Below, piece by piece: positions 24,488-33,332 of a stretch of DNA of 40,895 nt. Positions within the stretch are counted from its first letter, which is position 1. Every line of letters begins with the position of its first letter. Below the pieces are notes generated by a model. It was not told where the DNA came from. It made no database searches and saw only the letters and a list, made by a program, of their open reading frames with translations. The stretch comes from Candidatus Omnitrophota bacterium (GTDB taxonomy: Bacteria > Omnitrophota > Gorgyraeia > Tantalellales > Tantalellaceae): NCBI GenBank assembly GCA_024277375.1, contig JAJRVD010000074.1, forward strand, positions 1 through 40,895, given 5' to 3'. The translations under genes were made by a program, and so were the position numbers.

Positions 24488-25188
24488 ACTTCTCCCCTGT
24501 GGAACCTTCAAGCCCAATTCTTTGGCGATAGCCTGCATATCTTCCCATACGTCCTTTTTTCCTATGGAATTCCTCAGCAAATAAGCAGGATGATACGTTG
24601 GCATTAATTTAACGCCATGATAATCATAAAAATTACCGCGCAACTTGCTAATGGGGGTCTCGGTCTCTAAAAGTCTCTGGGCGGCGAATTTACCGAGAGC
24701 GCATATAACTTTAGGCTTGATCAAACTGATCTGTTTTATAAGATACGGCGAACATAACGCGATCTCTTTTGTTTCAGGATTTCTGTTGGCGGGAGGACGG
24801 CATTTTAGGATGTTCGCGATAAAAACATCTTCTCTCTTTAAACCGATAGACTCGATGATCTTTGTTAGGAGCTGTCCGGCTCGGCCGACGAAAGGACGCC
24901 CTTGAGCGTCTTCATCCTTGCCGGGAGCTTCTCCGACAAACATAAGATCCGCGTCCGGATCACCCTCGCCAAAACAATATTGGTTCTGGTCTCCTCCAGT
25001 GAACATTTCCGGCAAACTGCCACTATTTTCTTGAGGTCGTCCAAATTTTGACCCTCATCCTTCGTCCCACGTCCTTCGTCCCTCGTCACTCGTTCAGGTG
25101 TGATGATCACTTCTTCTACTCCAGCCAACATTTCGCACTCGATCCTTTGTTTCAGCTCCTCAATAGCTCGCGCTTTTTTGTTTACCAT
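24479..25188 (-). pseudogene. Family-4 uracil-DNA glycosylase, broken by a one-base deletion
   Basis: Removes uracil from DNA; family 4 carries a 4Fe-4S cluster. The N-terminal part (25188 to about 24975) has KKIVAVCRKCSLEETRTNIV with two cluster Cys. The rest (to 24479) has FGEGDPDADLMFVGEAPGKD and the motif QGRPFVGRAGQLL. It also shows CRPPANRNPETKEIALC with the other two Cys, and TYHPAYLLR. The two parts are in different frames. One extra base in the T4 run (plus-strand A4 at 24971-24974) restores TNIVFGEGDPDADL, as in homologues. A 42-bp heptad tract (25053-25094) codes a charged linker before the domain. Length when repaired is about 236 residues. Confidence 0.9.
25053..25094. repeat. 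Degenerate 7-bp-period tract inside the udg reading frame
   Basis: Six heptads: cctcatc, cttcgtc, ccacgtc, cttcgtc, cctcgtc and actcgtt. Total length of 42 bp is 14 codons, so the frame is kept. It encodes a linker like TRDEGRGTKDEG, not part of the conserved fold. Confidence 0.65.
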
Positions 25189-25224
25189 AGTTTTTCCTTA
25201 TTGTTTATTGCGTTCTTGCTCCCT

Positions 25225-25316
25225 GTCATTGCGAGGAAGCGAGTGGTCCGACCGAAGCAATCTTAATATTTATGTTAGAGATTGCTTCGTCGTCGTTACA
25301 CTCCTCCTCGCAATCA
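25225..25316. repeat. Family F inverted-repeat element (gaagcaatct type)
   Basis: gtcattgcgaggaagcgagt and the mirrored cctcctcgcaatc, with inner accgaagcaatct/agattgcttcgtcg. It resembles 8811-8904 and is likewise immediately next to a family C element. Confidence 0.75.
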
Positions 25317-25318
25317 GG

Positions 25319-25429
25319 CTGTGTCATAATGTAGGGGCTTGATTCATCAAGCCCGTTATATCGGGTTCGATAAATCGAACCCCTACAATATGTTGTATGC
25401 GGACATTCGCGAAACAAATTATGACACAG
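25319..25429. repeat. Family C double-hairpin element, copy 5 (complete, inverted)
   Basis: ctgtgtcataat and attatgacacag arms; spacer with gttgtatgcggacattcgcg on the right, as in copy 3. The double hairpin has gttatatc at its centre. Confidence 0.9.
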
Positions 25430-25460
25430 TCTGAACGACAGGAGTGTGAACCAACGCGCT

Positions 25461-25488
25461 ACATACCATATACCACATACTACATACC
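25461..25488. repeat. Degenerate 7-bp-period tract after the GT28-type gene
   Basis: Units acatacc, atatacc, acatact and acatacc, ending two bases from the stop codon at 25491. Confidence 0.55.
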
Positions 25489-25490
25489 GC

Positions 25491-26627
25491 TTATTTTCCC
25501 ATATCCTTCAGCACTATTTCTACAATATCTTTCGCGGCATTCGGTTTTCTTATCTTATCGATACCTGCCATGAAGGAGTCGTACTCTTCATCCGAGATAA
25601 GGATACGGTTCGCGATAAGAGGAATATCTTCTATCCTCTTCGCTTTTTCCGCCGCGCCATTTGATATCAAAAATTCTTCGTTCCATGTCTCCTGCCCCGG
25701 GATAGATCCAAAAAGTATCATCGGCAAACGCGCGTTGAGTGCCTCGGTCACACTTATACCGCCGGCTTTTGTTATCATAAGGTCGGATATTGCCATTAAT
25801 TCAGCTACTTTATCGGTAAGACCGAAAAGCACCAGGGGATACTTCAATTTTTCCTGCAAATGCTCCATATCTTCGTAAACTGTTTTATTGTGGCCGCATA
25901 CGGCTATAACCTGAATATCCGCACTACATGAATTTAAAGAAAGCAGCATTTTCTCTATTGGCCCCACACCAAAACCACCGCTCATCAAAAATACGGTTTT
26001 CTTATCCCTATCCACCCCGTGAACTTTTCGCAAAGCGTCCTTATCAAATTCCCGCGTAAAGTCGGCGCTTGTTGAAATACCTGTAGCGGTTATTTTATTG
26101 GCCGGAACACCTCTTTTCTCCAGATTACGTGCCGCCGGCTCTGATCCCACAAAAAATTCGTCAACATAGTCCGACAACCAGTAACTATGCGGTCCGTAAT
26201 CGGTGATAAGCGTATACATTTTGGCGTTAAGATCATCATACTTTTTAAGTATCGCGGCGACACTAGGCAGAAAAAAATGTGTCGCTATAATTGCCGCCGG
26301 TTTCTTCTCGGCCAGCATAGGCCCGACCGCCGACATACCCCGAAAATCCAAAACCCCTCGGACTTTGCGCGTCATAATATCAACAAGAGGGATATCAGAA
26401 AAATGATACAGAAAAGCCCATAGCCATTTAGCGCGCGACATCATAAAGACATAAAAATTCAGGTACAGATGCTTATATGTGTTGCTCGCGTATTCTAAAA
26501 TATCGATCACCTCGACACTTACTTCCGCGTTTCTTTTTTGAAACGCGTCATAAATAGCCAGAGCCGCCTTTTTGTGACCCATACCGGCAGTAGAATACAA
26601 TATGATTATCTTTTTCTTTTTAGGCAT
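25491..26627 (-). CDS. MGDG-synthase/UgtP-like glycosyltransferase (GT28 fold)
   Basis: Probably transfers a sugar to a lipid acceptor at the inner membrane face. The preferred ATG at 26627 gives 378 residues beginning PKKKKIIILYSTAGMGHKKA, with the Gly-rich N-terminal loop of MGDG synthases and MurG. The donor-binding C-terminal half shows FLMSGGFGVGPIEKMLLSL and MITKAGGISVTEALNARLP, then FGSIPGQETWNEEFL. An in-frame ATG 11 codons upstream (26660) adds only charged residues and is less likely. The gene begins the envelope polysaccharide region and shares its strand. Acceptor could be diacylglycerol or another lipid; sequence alone does not decide. Confidence 0.85.
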   Translation of the reverse strand: MPKKKKIIILYSTAGMGHKKAALAIYDAFQKRNAEVSVEVIDILEYASNTYKHLYLNFYVFMMSRAKWLWAFLYHFSDIPLVDIMTRKVRGVLDFRGMSAVGPMLAEKKPAAIIATHFFLPSVAAILKKYDDLNAKMYTLITDYGPHSYWLSDYVDEFFVGSEPAARNLEKRGVPANKITATGISTSADFTREFDKDALRKVHGVDRDKKTVFLMSGGFGVGPIEKMLLSLNSCSADIQVIAVCGHNKTVYEDMEHLQEKLKYPLVLFGLTDKVAELMAISDLMITKAGGISVTEALNARLPMILFGSIPGQETWNEEFLISNGAAEKAKRIEDIPLIANRILISDEEYDSFMAGIDKIRKPNAAKDIVEIVLKDMGK

Positions 26628-26677
26628 ATTTTCCCGTTTGTTGCGTTCTCTCTTTATCATTCAGGCTATATCAAAAT

Positions 26678-26732
26678 GTAGGGGCTGATTCATCAAGCCC
26701 GTTATATCGGGTTCGATAAATCGAACCCCTAC
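26678..26732. repeat. Family C core, copy 6 (outer arms degraded)
   Basis: gtaggggctgattcatcaag ... cccctac. One T is missing from the first hairpin (ggggctgat instead of ggggcttgat). The left flank ggctatatcaaaat is a worn form of ggctgtgtcataat, and the right outer arm is absent. Confidence 0.8.
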
Positions 26733-26770
26733 AATATGAGCAACTGCTTTCTTCCACCACGTCGTACGAT

Positions 26771-27334
26771 CTATGATTCATCTATTACTAGATCCACCGC
26801 TGCTAAAAGATCCTCACAGATATGATCGGGCCTATGTTCCCACGCCTCGGCATCTTCACGAGAATTTTTGCCGGTAAGGACCAAAATAGTTCTAAGATCC
26901 GCTTCCTGCCCGGCCTGTATATCCCTTTCCGTATCTCCTATATAATACCTGCCGCTAATATCAGAAACACCAAGATCTTCTTGCGCCTTATAAAAAAGTC
27001 CGGGCTTTGGCTTACGACAATTACAATTATCATCGGCAAGATGCACACAATAATAAACCTTCTCTATGTGACCTCCGGCGGCATCTACCCGACGGATTAT
27101 CTCCGAAGTTACTTTATTCAAGTCCTCTTCGGTGAAATATCCTTTACCTATCCCCTGCTGATTGGATATAATTACCACCTTAAACCCGGCATCGGTAAGT
27201 TTTTTTATAGCCTCCGGAGAACCCGGCAAGATCTTAAGCTCGTCCAGAGAAGTCACATAGCTATATTCTGTCCATCCACCCGGATCTTTATTTATAACAC
27301 CGTCTCTGTCCAGAAAAACGTATTTATCATTCAT
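26771..27334 (-). CDS. gmhB: D-glycero-D-manno-heptose-1,7-bisphosphate 7-phosphatase family (GmhB-like HAD)
   Basis: HAD-family phosphatase of heptose activation for LPS core. The 187-residue protein has the nucleophile/acid pair in FLDRDGVINKD (8-18), motif II in VVIISNQQGIGKG, Lys in CRKPKPGLF and the acidic motif YIGDTERDIQAG. The zinc-binding pattern C-x-H ... C-x-C (CVHLADDNCNC) matches GmhB. Histidinol-phosphatase-type relatives share much of this. The two GT9 heptosyltransferase-like genes nearby support the heptose role. Other ADP-heptose steps (gmhA, hldE, hldD) are not in the window. Confidence 0.9.
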   Translation of the reverse strand: MNDKYVFLDRDGVINKDPGGWTEYSYVTSLDELKILPGSPEAIKKLTDAGFKVVIISNQQGIGKGYFTEEDLNKVTSEIIRRVDAAGGHIEKVYYCVHLADDNCNCRKPKPGLFYKAQEDLGVSDISGRYYIGDTERDIQAGQEADLRTILVLTGKNSREDAEAWEHRPDHICEDLLAAVDLVIDES

Positions 27335-27388
27335 TGTCTCTCCCCATCACTCCTTCTTATCATTTCCATTAACAAACTCTGCCGTAAT

Positions 27389-27444
27389 GTAGGGGCTTGA
27401 TTCATCAAGCCCGATATAACGGGTTCGATAAATCGAACCCCTAC
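27389..27444. repeat. Family C core, copy 7 (centre inverted)
   Basis: gtaggggcttgattcatcaa gccc, then gatataac where copies 3, 5 and 6 in this orientation have gttatatc, then gggttcgat ... cccctac. The middle ccc-loop-ggg hairpin appears to have flipped. Left flank gccgtaat resembles the outer arm; the right arm is missing. Confidence 0.8.
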
Positions 27445-27474
27445 GATATATCATGTACGGTCATTTCTGTGCCT

Positions 27475-28887
27475 TTATGCTTCATGTCTCCTCGTTCCGT
27501 AAAGCATGGTCTCATTAACGTCATAATAGACCAGATATGCCAGAATAAAAAGTGAAATCCCGGAAAAATGCAGCATAAATCTTGATATGGTCGTATTCAC
27601 GTAAAAGAACAAATTATTCCCCGTGGTTGTCATATAGCCCGCGAAATACCCCAAACCTGCGAGGATCAAAAACATCATCAAGTAAAATCCTTCGCGCTTC
27701 CAAAGCATATTACGCTTCCATATCATGCCGGCAAATACTATTATCCAGAAAATATTCCATTTCTTAGGGCCGAACACTTCCTGCTGAAAAAGATAGATAA
27801 GAACGGGGATGTCTTTTATGTTTTGCCACAATCTCCCAAAAGTCAATTGCGCTATATTTATATCGCTGTTAGATGCCGCGCTCGCAAGTTTTACAGCGAA
27901 CCATGAAGATGATAAAACCGCTACAACTATTATCGAGATCATAACATCAGTAAATATTCTTTTTTTCCACGCGGATCCGGATCTGGAAGCGAAAACCACA
28001 CCGGACACTATAAAAGCCGCCACAAAAACTATTGCTTCGTTCTTTACCCACAGAGATAAACCGAATAGAACAGAAGACAGTATGAGATTGATCCTGTTCC
28101 TCGTACGGAGATACAACGTAAAATAAATAAGCGCGCATGTAATAAAGACCGTAAGGATAAGATCCGCGTGTATTATGGTCGCATAATCCGCGAGCTGCGG
28201 GATAGTCCCCAACAAAAACGTTAAAAGCAACGCGTAAACGCGATTAAAGAATTTTCTGGTTAAAGAATAAAAAAGACCCATGAACGCCAGATAGAACACG
28301 GGCATTATCATTTTCACTAAAAAGTCATTGAATCCGATGAACGTATGAACCCATGTCATCACAAAAGACAATAACGGTGGATAATCGGGATGCGCCACCG
28401 TACTTTCGCTCCAGGAGAAAAATCCCGCAGGCACACCTTTAAAAAAATAAAATATCTTAGCTTTCAGCGCGTAATTCGCGACCGCGTCATGTGAAATTAC
28501 CGGAAGCGGAACGGTCAGAAATAATATCCATAAGAGCTGAATCAGTAAACCCGCTCCCAAAAACCATGCCAGTCCTCTTTGTCTGCGATGAGATTCTTTC
28601 TCGGATCGGAGTAAAATACCGCTTAACCTTTCAGGTTTAGGCACATACCGCGCTAACAAAAGAACAAAGAGAACAGCAGGCACAACAACCAGGCTCGAGG
28701 GACTAAACGGCACGCCGACCATATAATAGAAAAAAAGCTGACAGGTAACAACTCCCGTACCCACTAAGAAACCAAGCGACAAAAACTCTAGAAGCGAATG
28801 GCTATGTTTATTGTGCCTGATCACGAGCAAGACAAAAAACACACCTGCTACTTCGATCGCTAATAACGAGAAAATTAATCTTAACAT
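27475..28887 (-). CDS. GT39/ArnT-like polytopic membrane glycosyltransferase
   Basis: A 470-residue protein with about 11-12 hydrophobic segments. The first luminal loop has SHDAVANYALKAKIFYFF, and SESTVAHPDYPPLLSF follows. An acidic residue in the first loop and HPDYPP are typical of polyprenol-phosphate-sugar-dependent transferases of the GT39/GT83 group. It probably adds a sugar to a lipid or protein on the outer face of the inner membrane. The ATG at 28887 follows AAGGTGTGAATT and lies only three bases after the stop of the 132-residue gene. The acceptor is unknown. Confidence 0.82.
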   Translation of the reverse strand: MLRLIFSLLAIEVAGVFFVLLVIRHNKHSHSLLEFLSLGFLVGTGVVTCQLFFYYMVGVPFSPSSLVVVPAVLFVLLLARYVPKPERLSGILLRSEKESHRRQRGLAWFLGAGLLIQLLWILFLTVPLPVISHDAVANYALKAKIFYFFKGVPAGFFSWSESTVAHPDYPPLLSFVMTWVHTFIGFNDFLVKMIMPVFYLAFMGLFYSLTRKFFNRVYALLLTFLLGTIPQLADYATIIHADLILTVFITCALIYFTLYLRTRNRINLILSSVLFGLSLWVKNEAIVFVAAFIVSGVVFASRSGSAWKKRIFTDVMISIIVVAVLSSSWFAVKLASAASNSDINIAQLTFGRLWQNIKDIPVLIYLFQQEVFGPKKWNIFWIIVFAGMIWKRNMLWKREGFYLMMFLILAGLGYFAGYMTTTGNNLFFYVNTTISRFMLHFSGISLFILAYLVYYDVNETMLYGTRRHEA

Positions 28888-28890
28888 AAT

Positions 28891-29289
28891 TCACACCTTT
28901 TTAAGTATCCGGCCTATTGTCCCGAACCTTTTAAATTCTTTGTACCCGGGCGGTTTTAAGGTCACATCGCCATATACGATCTTATAATCCGGATCTTCAT
29001 CCGAGCCCTTTAGGGGCCATAAAAAATATCTGGATCGCACTTCGTGTATAGAAAACTTTTTAAACCCCAGAAGCTGATAAGTAGCTCCTTCGGGTATATT
29101 TTGTCCGCAAAACACCAGATAATCACATAATTCTTCGCCATAAGCAAACCGGACCTTCTCCGCGCTGTCATGGGTATAAAGATATCTGAGCGCGCTATAC
29201 TGTTCGTCTTTGTCCTGGCGAATAAGGAACAACAGCCATAAAACTATCCAGACGGCAAAAATGATCTTAAATATGTTTCGTTTATTCAT
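28891..29289 (-). CDS. Small membrane-anchored protein of unknown function (132 residues)
   Basis: Not recognised. A single N-terminal hydrophobic segment (FKIIFAVWIVLWLLFLI, about 7-23) is followed by a soluble domain with EQYSALRYLYTHDSAEKVRF, CDYLVFCGQNIPEGATYQL and SRYFLWPLKG. Two Cys (CDYLVFC) are close together. It lies directly before the GT39-like gene with three bases between, so the two are likely co-translated and may form one membrane complex. Conserved-looking aromatic residues suggest a real gene. Upstream lies a family F repeat. Confidence 0.75.
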   Translation of the reverse strand: MNKRNIFKIIFAVWIVLWLLFLIRQDKDEQYSALRYLYTHDSAEKVRFAYGEELCDYLVFCGQNIPEGATYQLLGFKKFSIHEVRSRYFLWPLKGSDEDPDYKIVYGDVTLKPPGYKEFKRFGTIGRILKKV

Positions 29290-29328
29290 GATTTATCGTT
29301 TTTTGTGTCTAGCCCCCTGTCATTCTGA

Positions 29329-29384
29329 GGCTCCGAAGGAGCCGAAGAATCTCATTCCAGATCCTTCGTTTCGCTCAGGATGAC
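29329..29384. repeat. Family F hairpin element
   Basis: gtcattctgaggctccgaag ... tcgctcaggatgac, with arms gtcattctgag/ctcaggatgac and inner gaagaatct/agatccttc. It occupies the gap between the 132-residue gene and the GT2 gene. Confidence 0.8.
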
Positions 29385-29404
29385 ACAAGGAGAATCGACC
29401 ACAC

Positions 29405-29439
29405 ACCTTTCACCTATCACCTAAAACCTATCACCTGCT
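29405..29439. repeat. Degenerate 7-bp-period tract at the GT2 gene end
   Basis: Units acctttc, acctatc, acctaaa, acctatc and acctgct in register, covering the stop codon at 29431. Confidence 0.6.
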
Positions 29440-30579
29440 CCTCAGCCACTCAGCAAAAACCCCGGCATCCGCAAGATCAAATACCGCGCCTTTGGACGTA
29501 CTAAGTTGTCCTTTTTCTTTGATCGAGAGTACCTCGGCGGTATGTATCGGTTTTAAAAATCTTAAAACCCGCAAAAGAAAACAATCAGGAAGCATAACGG
29601 CATTAAACCTTTTTTTCTTGGTCAATACCTTCCATAGAATAGCCAAGTCCATAAATTTACCGGAGAAGAACGTTAAATTCACATCGGCATGTTTTACGCT
29701 ATGAATATCCTTCGAGATGTTGCCTCCCGCCGTTCCAAAGCGTCCGGGCCTCACCCACATATCGATTATCGTTCGTTGCCGGGCCATATTCCTCAGTACT
29801 CCGTATCTTTCGGGAACTTTTTCAATGTCGTCATAAGAGTCGTCCATATAAAGCACCCTTAATAAAGGTCCCCACTTTTCCTCAAAGATCTCTTTATTTC
29901 GGCGATAAATTTCTTTTTTACCTTTTAAAGTTCTTCTTGAGGCCTGTTCCAGATGAAATACATATGCCGCTTCCGCCATAACAGAAATAAACCCCGCCTT
30001 CTGTGCCCGTATCGAAAAATCCGTATCCTCATAGCATACACCCTCGTACACTTCATCAAGATACCCTATCTCTTCAATAACCTCTCTTTTGATAAGACAG
30101 GCGAACCCTATCGCGTGCCCAAGCTCCACAAAAGAACCTTTCTTGTCAGCCAAGAGCGCGGCATGCTCATTGACAGAAGCTCCCCCATCGAAACTGGATC
30201 CAAATGTATTACTTTGAGGATTCACCAGACCTATTTCATCGGCACTTTCAGCTACGGCTATCATCTCTTCCAGCCATCCGTCAGCTACAACACAATCGTT
30301 ATTTAGAATACACAAAAACGGCGCGTCCGAAAGCTTCATACCCTTGTTCATTCCGGCGGCAAACCCGGCGTTCTCTTCAGAGAATATTTTTTCAACGGTT
30401 ATAGTGTCATTACCTCGAAGGCCCCCGAGAAAAGCTTTGACCCCGGGGTGACGACTGGCATTATCCACAACAATGAGCCTTGAGGAGATACGCGTATGCT
30501 CCATAACGCTTTTAACACACTTCTCTAAAAGCTCCGGACTCTCATAACTAAGTAATATGATATCACATTTGTATTTCAT
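29431..30579 (-). CDS. GT2 family glycosyltransferase (rhamnosyltransferase-like)
   Basis: GT-A-fold glycosyltransferase, 382 residues from the ATG at 30579. N-terminal CDIILLSYESPELLEKCV is followed by LIVVDNASRHPGV and NAGFAAGMNKGM. The donor/metal site is FLCILNNDCVVADGWLEEM, then DEVYEGVCYEDTDFSIRAQK containing the ED catalytic region. The C-terminal 150 residues are less conserved and may bind the acceptor. A GTG at 30603 would add eight residues lying in a heptad tract, so I prefer the ATG. The start overlaps the end of the tandem GT2 gene. Likely an LPS or O-chain enzyme; the sugar is unknown. Confidence 0.88.
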   Translation of the reverse strand: MKYKCDIILLSYESPELLEKCVKSVMEHTRISSRLIVVDNASRHPGVKAFLGGLRGNDTITVEKIFSEENAGFAAGMNKGMKLSDAPFLCILNNDCVVADGWLEEMIAVAESADEIGLVNPQSNTFGSSFDGGASVNEHAALLADKKGSFVELGHAIGFACLIKREVIEEIGYLDEVYEGVCYEDTDFSIRAQKAGFISVMAEAAYVFHLEQASRRTLKGKKEIYRRNKEIFEEKWGPLLRVLYMDDSYDDIEKVPERYGVLRNMARQRTIIDMWVRPGRFGTAGGNISKDIHSVKHADVNLTFFSGKFMDLAILWKVLTKKKRFNAVMLPDCFLLRVLRFLKPIHTAEVLSIKEKGQLSTSKGAVFDLADAGVFAEWLRSR

Positions 30580-32197
30580 TGTTTCGCATCTCGTGTTTTG
30601 CACCTTGAATCTCTTTCACCTTTTTCTCGTCCTGAAGGATCTCCCAGTATTTCGCCCACTTTAAAAAATGAACCCACGCGAAAAAAGCGGAAAATATAAA
30701 ACCGCGCACTCCCTCTCGAAACCCCATCTTCTTGAAATAGAACTTCCGGAAAAGCTTAAACGGTTTTACTCTTATGTTGTACTCTACTTCCTTGGGATCT
30801 ATTTTCCCGCTCACCTCAACTATCTCTCTCGCCTCAAGCGTTGTGTACCGGTTCTGCCTGTCAACAAGCTGCGTAAAACTCTGAAAAGGAAAGTGTTCAA
30901 CATCCGCCTTCAACATACCTATCTCCCCGTCAACGATAAGCTGATGATGCACCCTGCCATCGTACCTGGCCGACCCTCTTTTGAACAGGTGGTGTGAATA
31001 ATGGTACCATCCTCCACGCCGCATAAAATGGCCGAAGAAATAATTCTTACGCAGGAACTTGTAGGCCGCGAACTCCGTTCCTTCTCTAAGGATCTTTAAC
31101 ATCTTGTCTTTAAACCCCTGTGTCACTACTTCATCAGCGTCAAGCTGCAGGATCCAATCTCCGGATGAATTATCAATGCCGATGTTCCGCTCTTGTCCAA
31201 AATCGCCTTCAAATTTATGAGGTATGACCTTCGCTCCATATTCCTCACATATCTCGACTGTCTTATCTGTCTAGATGCCATCAACGATCACAATTTCATC
31301 CACCCACCTGATGCTTCGGAGACAATTCCTTATCTTATCTTCCTCATTCTTAGCTATCATAACGACCGTAAGCTTTTTACGGCCTTGGGTATCCGGCTTA
31401 TCGGGCGATGCCGGATGACCTGTACTCTTCCGGTATGACGCGTCCAAAGCCCGTTCCCAGTAATGAGCGTAACTCAGGACCTGGTACATCCCCCCCATCA
31501 CCGCCATTATGAACCCGTACATACCGTCTTTTTTACCGTTCTTTTTGTGATAAGCTCTTAAAAAACGGTCTATCGTACGCCTTACCGCCCTGGAAAACGG
31601 CATCCCCTTGGGAGATTCTGCCCATTTTTCAGCTTCACGGCTGGTCTGATTGTTAAGTTTGGCGGTAAAATCAGTTATGTCCCTGTAGCTATAATGCAAT
31701 AATGGATTTTTCAACTCGCCTCTTGGATCTTTCATGAACGCACGCGGGTGTACATCCACTTCCTCATACTTGAATTCGTCTCTTTTAAAAAGCCTTAACT
31801 GCGCGCTGGGATACCATCCTCCATGTTCAAGCCAGAAATCTCCTATAAAATTTTTCCGGGGAATACCAAAACCGTTACAATCCGTACCCTTCGCCAAAGT
31901 CGTTATAATCTCTTCTTTCAACTCAGGAGTAATGCGTTCATCCGCGTCAAGGCTCAGAACCCACTCATTCGAAGCCAACGAATAAGCGTAATTTCTATGT
32001 GCCCCCTCATTGGTCATTTCTTTCTGGTATATTTTGTCTGTAAATTCTTTTACAACCTCACGAGTACGGTCAGAACTATTGTCATCAAGAACAACGATCT
32101 CATCCGCCCATTTAACACTCTCCAGGCATTCTCTAATTCTTCCTTCTTCATTCTTCGTTATCACTACTACCGATACCGGCACTTTATTATCGTTCAT
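30563..32197 (-). pseudogene. Tandem two-domain GT2 glycosyltransferase (WaaE/KdtX-like), interrupted by an in-frame TAG
   Basis: A frame of 545 codons holds two related GT-A domains. The first (about 1-265) has VSVVVITKNEEGRIRECLES, VLDDNSSDRT and WVLSLDADERI. The second starts VVMIAKNEEDKIRNCLRSIR and has its own LQLDADEVVTQGF. Both halves share the unusual HGGWY/GGWYHYSHHLFKRG-type middle motif and HPR/VHH acceptor motif of LPS core glucosyltransferases. TAG at 31271-31273 (codon 309) falls in IVDGI-stop-TDKTVEI, where the family reads Ser or another small polar residue before TD. The translation continues cleanly in the same frame. An amber codon or error has split it; otherwise no decay is visible. 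The end overlaps the next GT2 gene. Confidence 0.85.
30581..30622. repeat. Degenerate 7/14-bp-period tract over overlapping gene ends
   Basis: gtttcgcatctcgt is followed by gttttgcaccttga and atctctttcacctt, a 14-bp (two heptad) period. It codes the last residues of the tandem GT2 protein and the doubtful extension of the next one. Confidence 0.45.
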
Positions 32198-32227
32198 TTT
32201 CAGTCATTCCTTTCCTGCTTCATAGTT

Positions 32228-32304
32228 GTCATCCCGAGCGAACGAAGTGAGTCGAGGGATCTAATAGATCCTTCGACTCGGGCTTCGCCCTCACTCAGGA
32301 TGAC
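32228..32304. repeat. Family F hairpin element
   Basis: gtcatcccgagcgaacgaag ... cctcactcaggatgac with inner gggatctaatagatcc and cgagg/cttcgactcg arms. It fills most of the gap between the tandem GT2 gene and the radical SAM gene. Confidence 0.8.
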
Positions 32305-32330
32305 AATTCTTATTTTACTCTTATCGTCAT

Positions 32331-33317
32331 CTAAAAAAATTGGTACCCGTTCTCCTTGCACGTACCGCAAATAACATTACTTTTCGCGGCATCCGCGCCT
32401 CGTATCACACGTCTTGCCGCGATGAACTTCTCACCGTTCCACACCTCACGAAAACTCTGTTTTAAAAGATTCCCGAAACTGTACTTTCCACAATCATAAA
32501 TAGCACCACACGGCACGACATCTCCGTTCCAATTTACAGTCAGGGTTTTCCAGGGTTTCCCGCAAGTTTTCTTGCCGATATCAAGATCGGTATAATTGTT
32601 GTACTCTTCTCCGTCCGGGATCCACTCGGAATCTCTAGCCACAGAATCTTCCACTTTTTCGAATATCTCTTTACCGCAATCTACTCTCATCCCGTTCGCC
32701 TCAAAGGCGATCCCAAGTTCCCGTGCTTTCTGACGTGCCGCTTCAACTTCAGACTGGTTGTGCTTGAAAACGAGGTATTTCCATATAAGATGAGGCTTTT
32801 CACTGTTCAATCTCTTTTTAGCGGCGAGGATCTTATTTAAGTTACACATTACCGCCTCTACCTTCCCACCTTTTCTATACTTGTGGTAAACTTCCTGGCT
32901 AACACCATCACAGGAAACTTTAAGAACGTCAAGACAGTTCCCTACAATAGTTTCTACCTGCTCATCGGTAATAACGTTTAAGTTGCTGTCTATAAAGATC
33001 CTGAGACCTGGTTTTTTCTCTTTAGCGTACTTGATCATGTCTCCAATATCCTTATTGAGAAAAGGCTCGCCCCAACTAAACAGATCAATTGTCTTTACGA
33101 ACGGTTTTATCTCATCAAAGATGCCCCTAAAGTTTTTGAATGACAAAAGCCCCTTCTCTATGCTTTTTTGTGCTTCGTCATTTGTCGGACACAATGGACA
33201 GGCCAAATTGCATATATTGCCCGTCTCGATCGATATCTTCGAAGGACAATAGAGAAGCTTATCAGAATTCGTCTTCTGAATAGATCTAAAAATACTGTTC
33301 AACACTTTACTATACAT
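32331..33317 (-). CDS. Radical SAM protein with SPASM domain
   Basis: The 328-residue protein has the radical SAM cluster motif ICNLACPLCP (Cys36, Cys40, Cys43). SWGEPFLNKDIGDMIKYAK follows, as do barrel strands ending in HLIWKYLVFKHNQ. A C-terminal SPASM-type Cys set is seen in CGKPWKTLTVNWNGDVVPCG, AIYDCGKYSFGNL and ICGTCKENG, which would bind an extra Fe-S cluster. Such proteins modify peptides or sugars. Its place among LPS glycosyltransferases suggests a sugar or lipid-head-group modification, but the substrate is unknown. The ATG at 33317 is the first Met of the conserved stretch. A family B element lies just upstream. Confidence 0.92.
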   Translation of the reverse strand: MYSKVLNSIFRSIQKTNSDKLLYCPSKISIETGNICNLACPLCPTNDEAQKSIEKGLLSFKNFRGIFDEIKPFVKTIDLFSWGEPFLNKDIGDMIKYAKEKKPGLRIFIDSNLNVITDEQVETIVGNCLDVLKVSCDGVSQEVYHKYRKGGKVEAVMCNLNKILAAKKRLNSEKPHLIWKYLVFKHNQSEVEAARQKARELGIAFEANGMRVDCGKEIFEKVEDSVARDSEWIPDGEEYNNYTDLDIGKKTCGKPWKTLTVNWNGDVVPCGAIYDCGKYSFGNLLKQSFREVWNGEKFIAARRVIRGADAAKSNVICGTCKENGYQFF

Positions 33318-33332
33318 AATTCAGATTTCACA

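Noticed and set aside
28888-28893. In-frame TGA between the 132-residue gene and the GT39-like gene as another nonsense codon
   Set aside because: Although in frame, the second ORF has a suitable ribosome site (AAGGTG) and starts with its own membrane segment, so a normal gene border is more likely.
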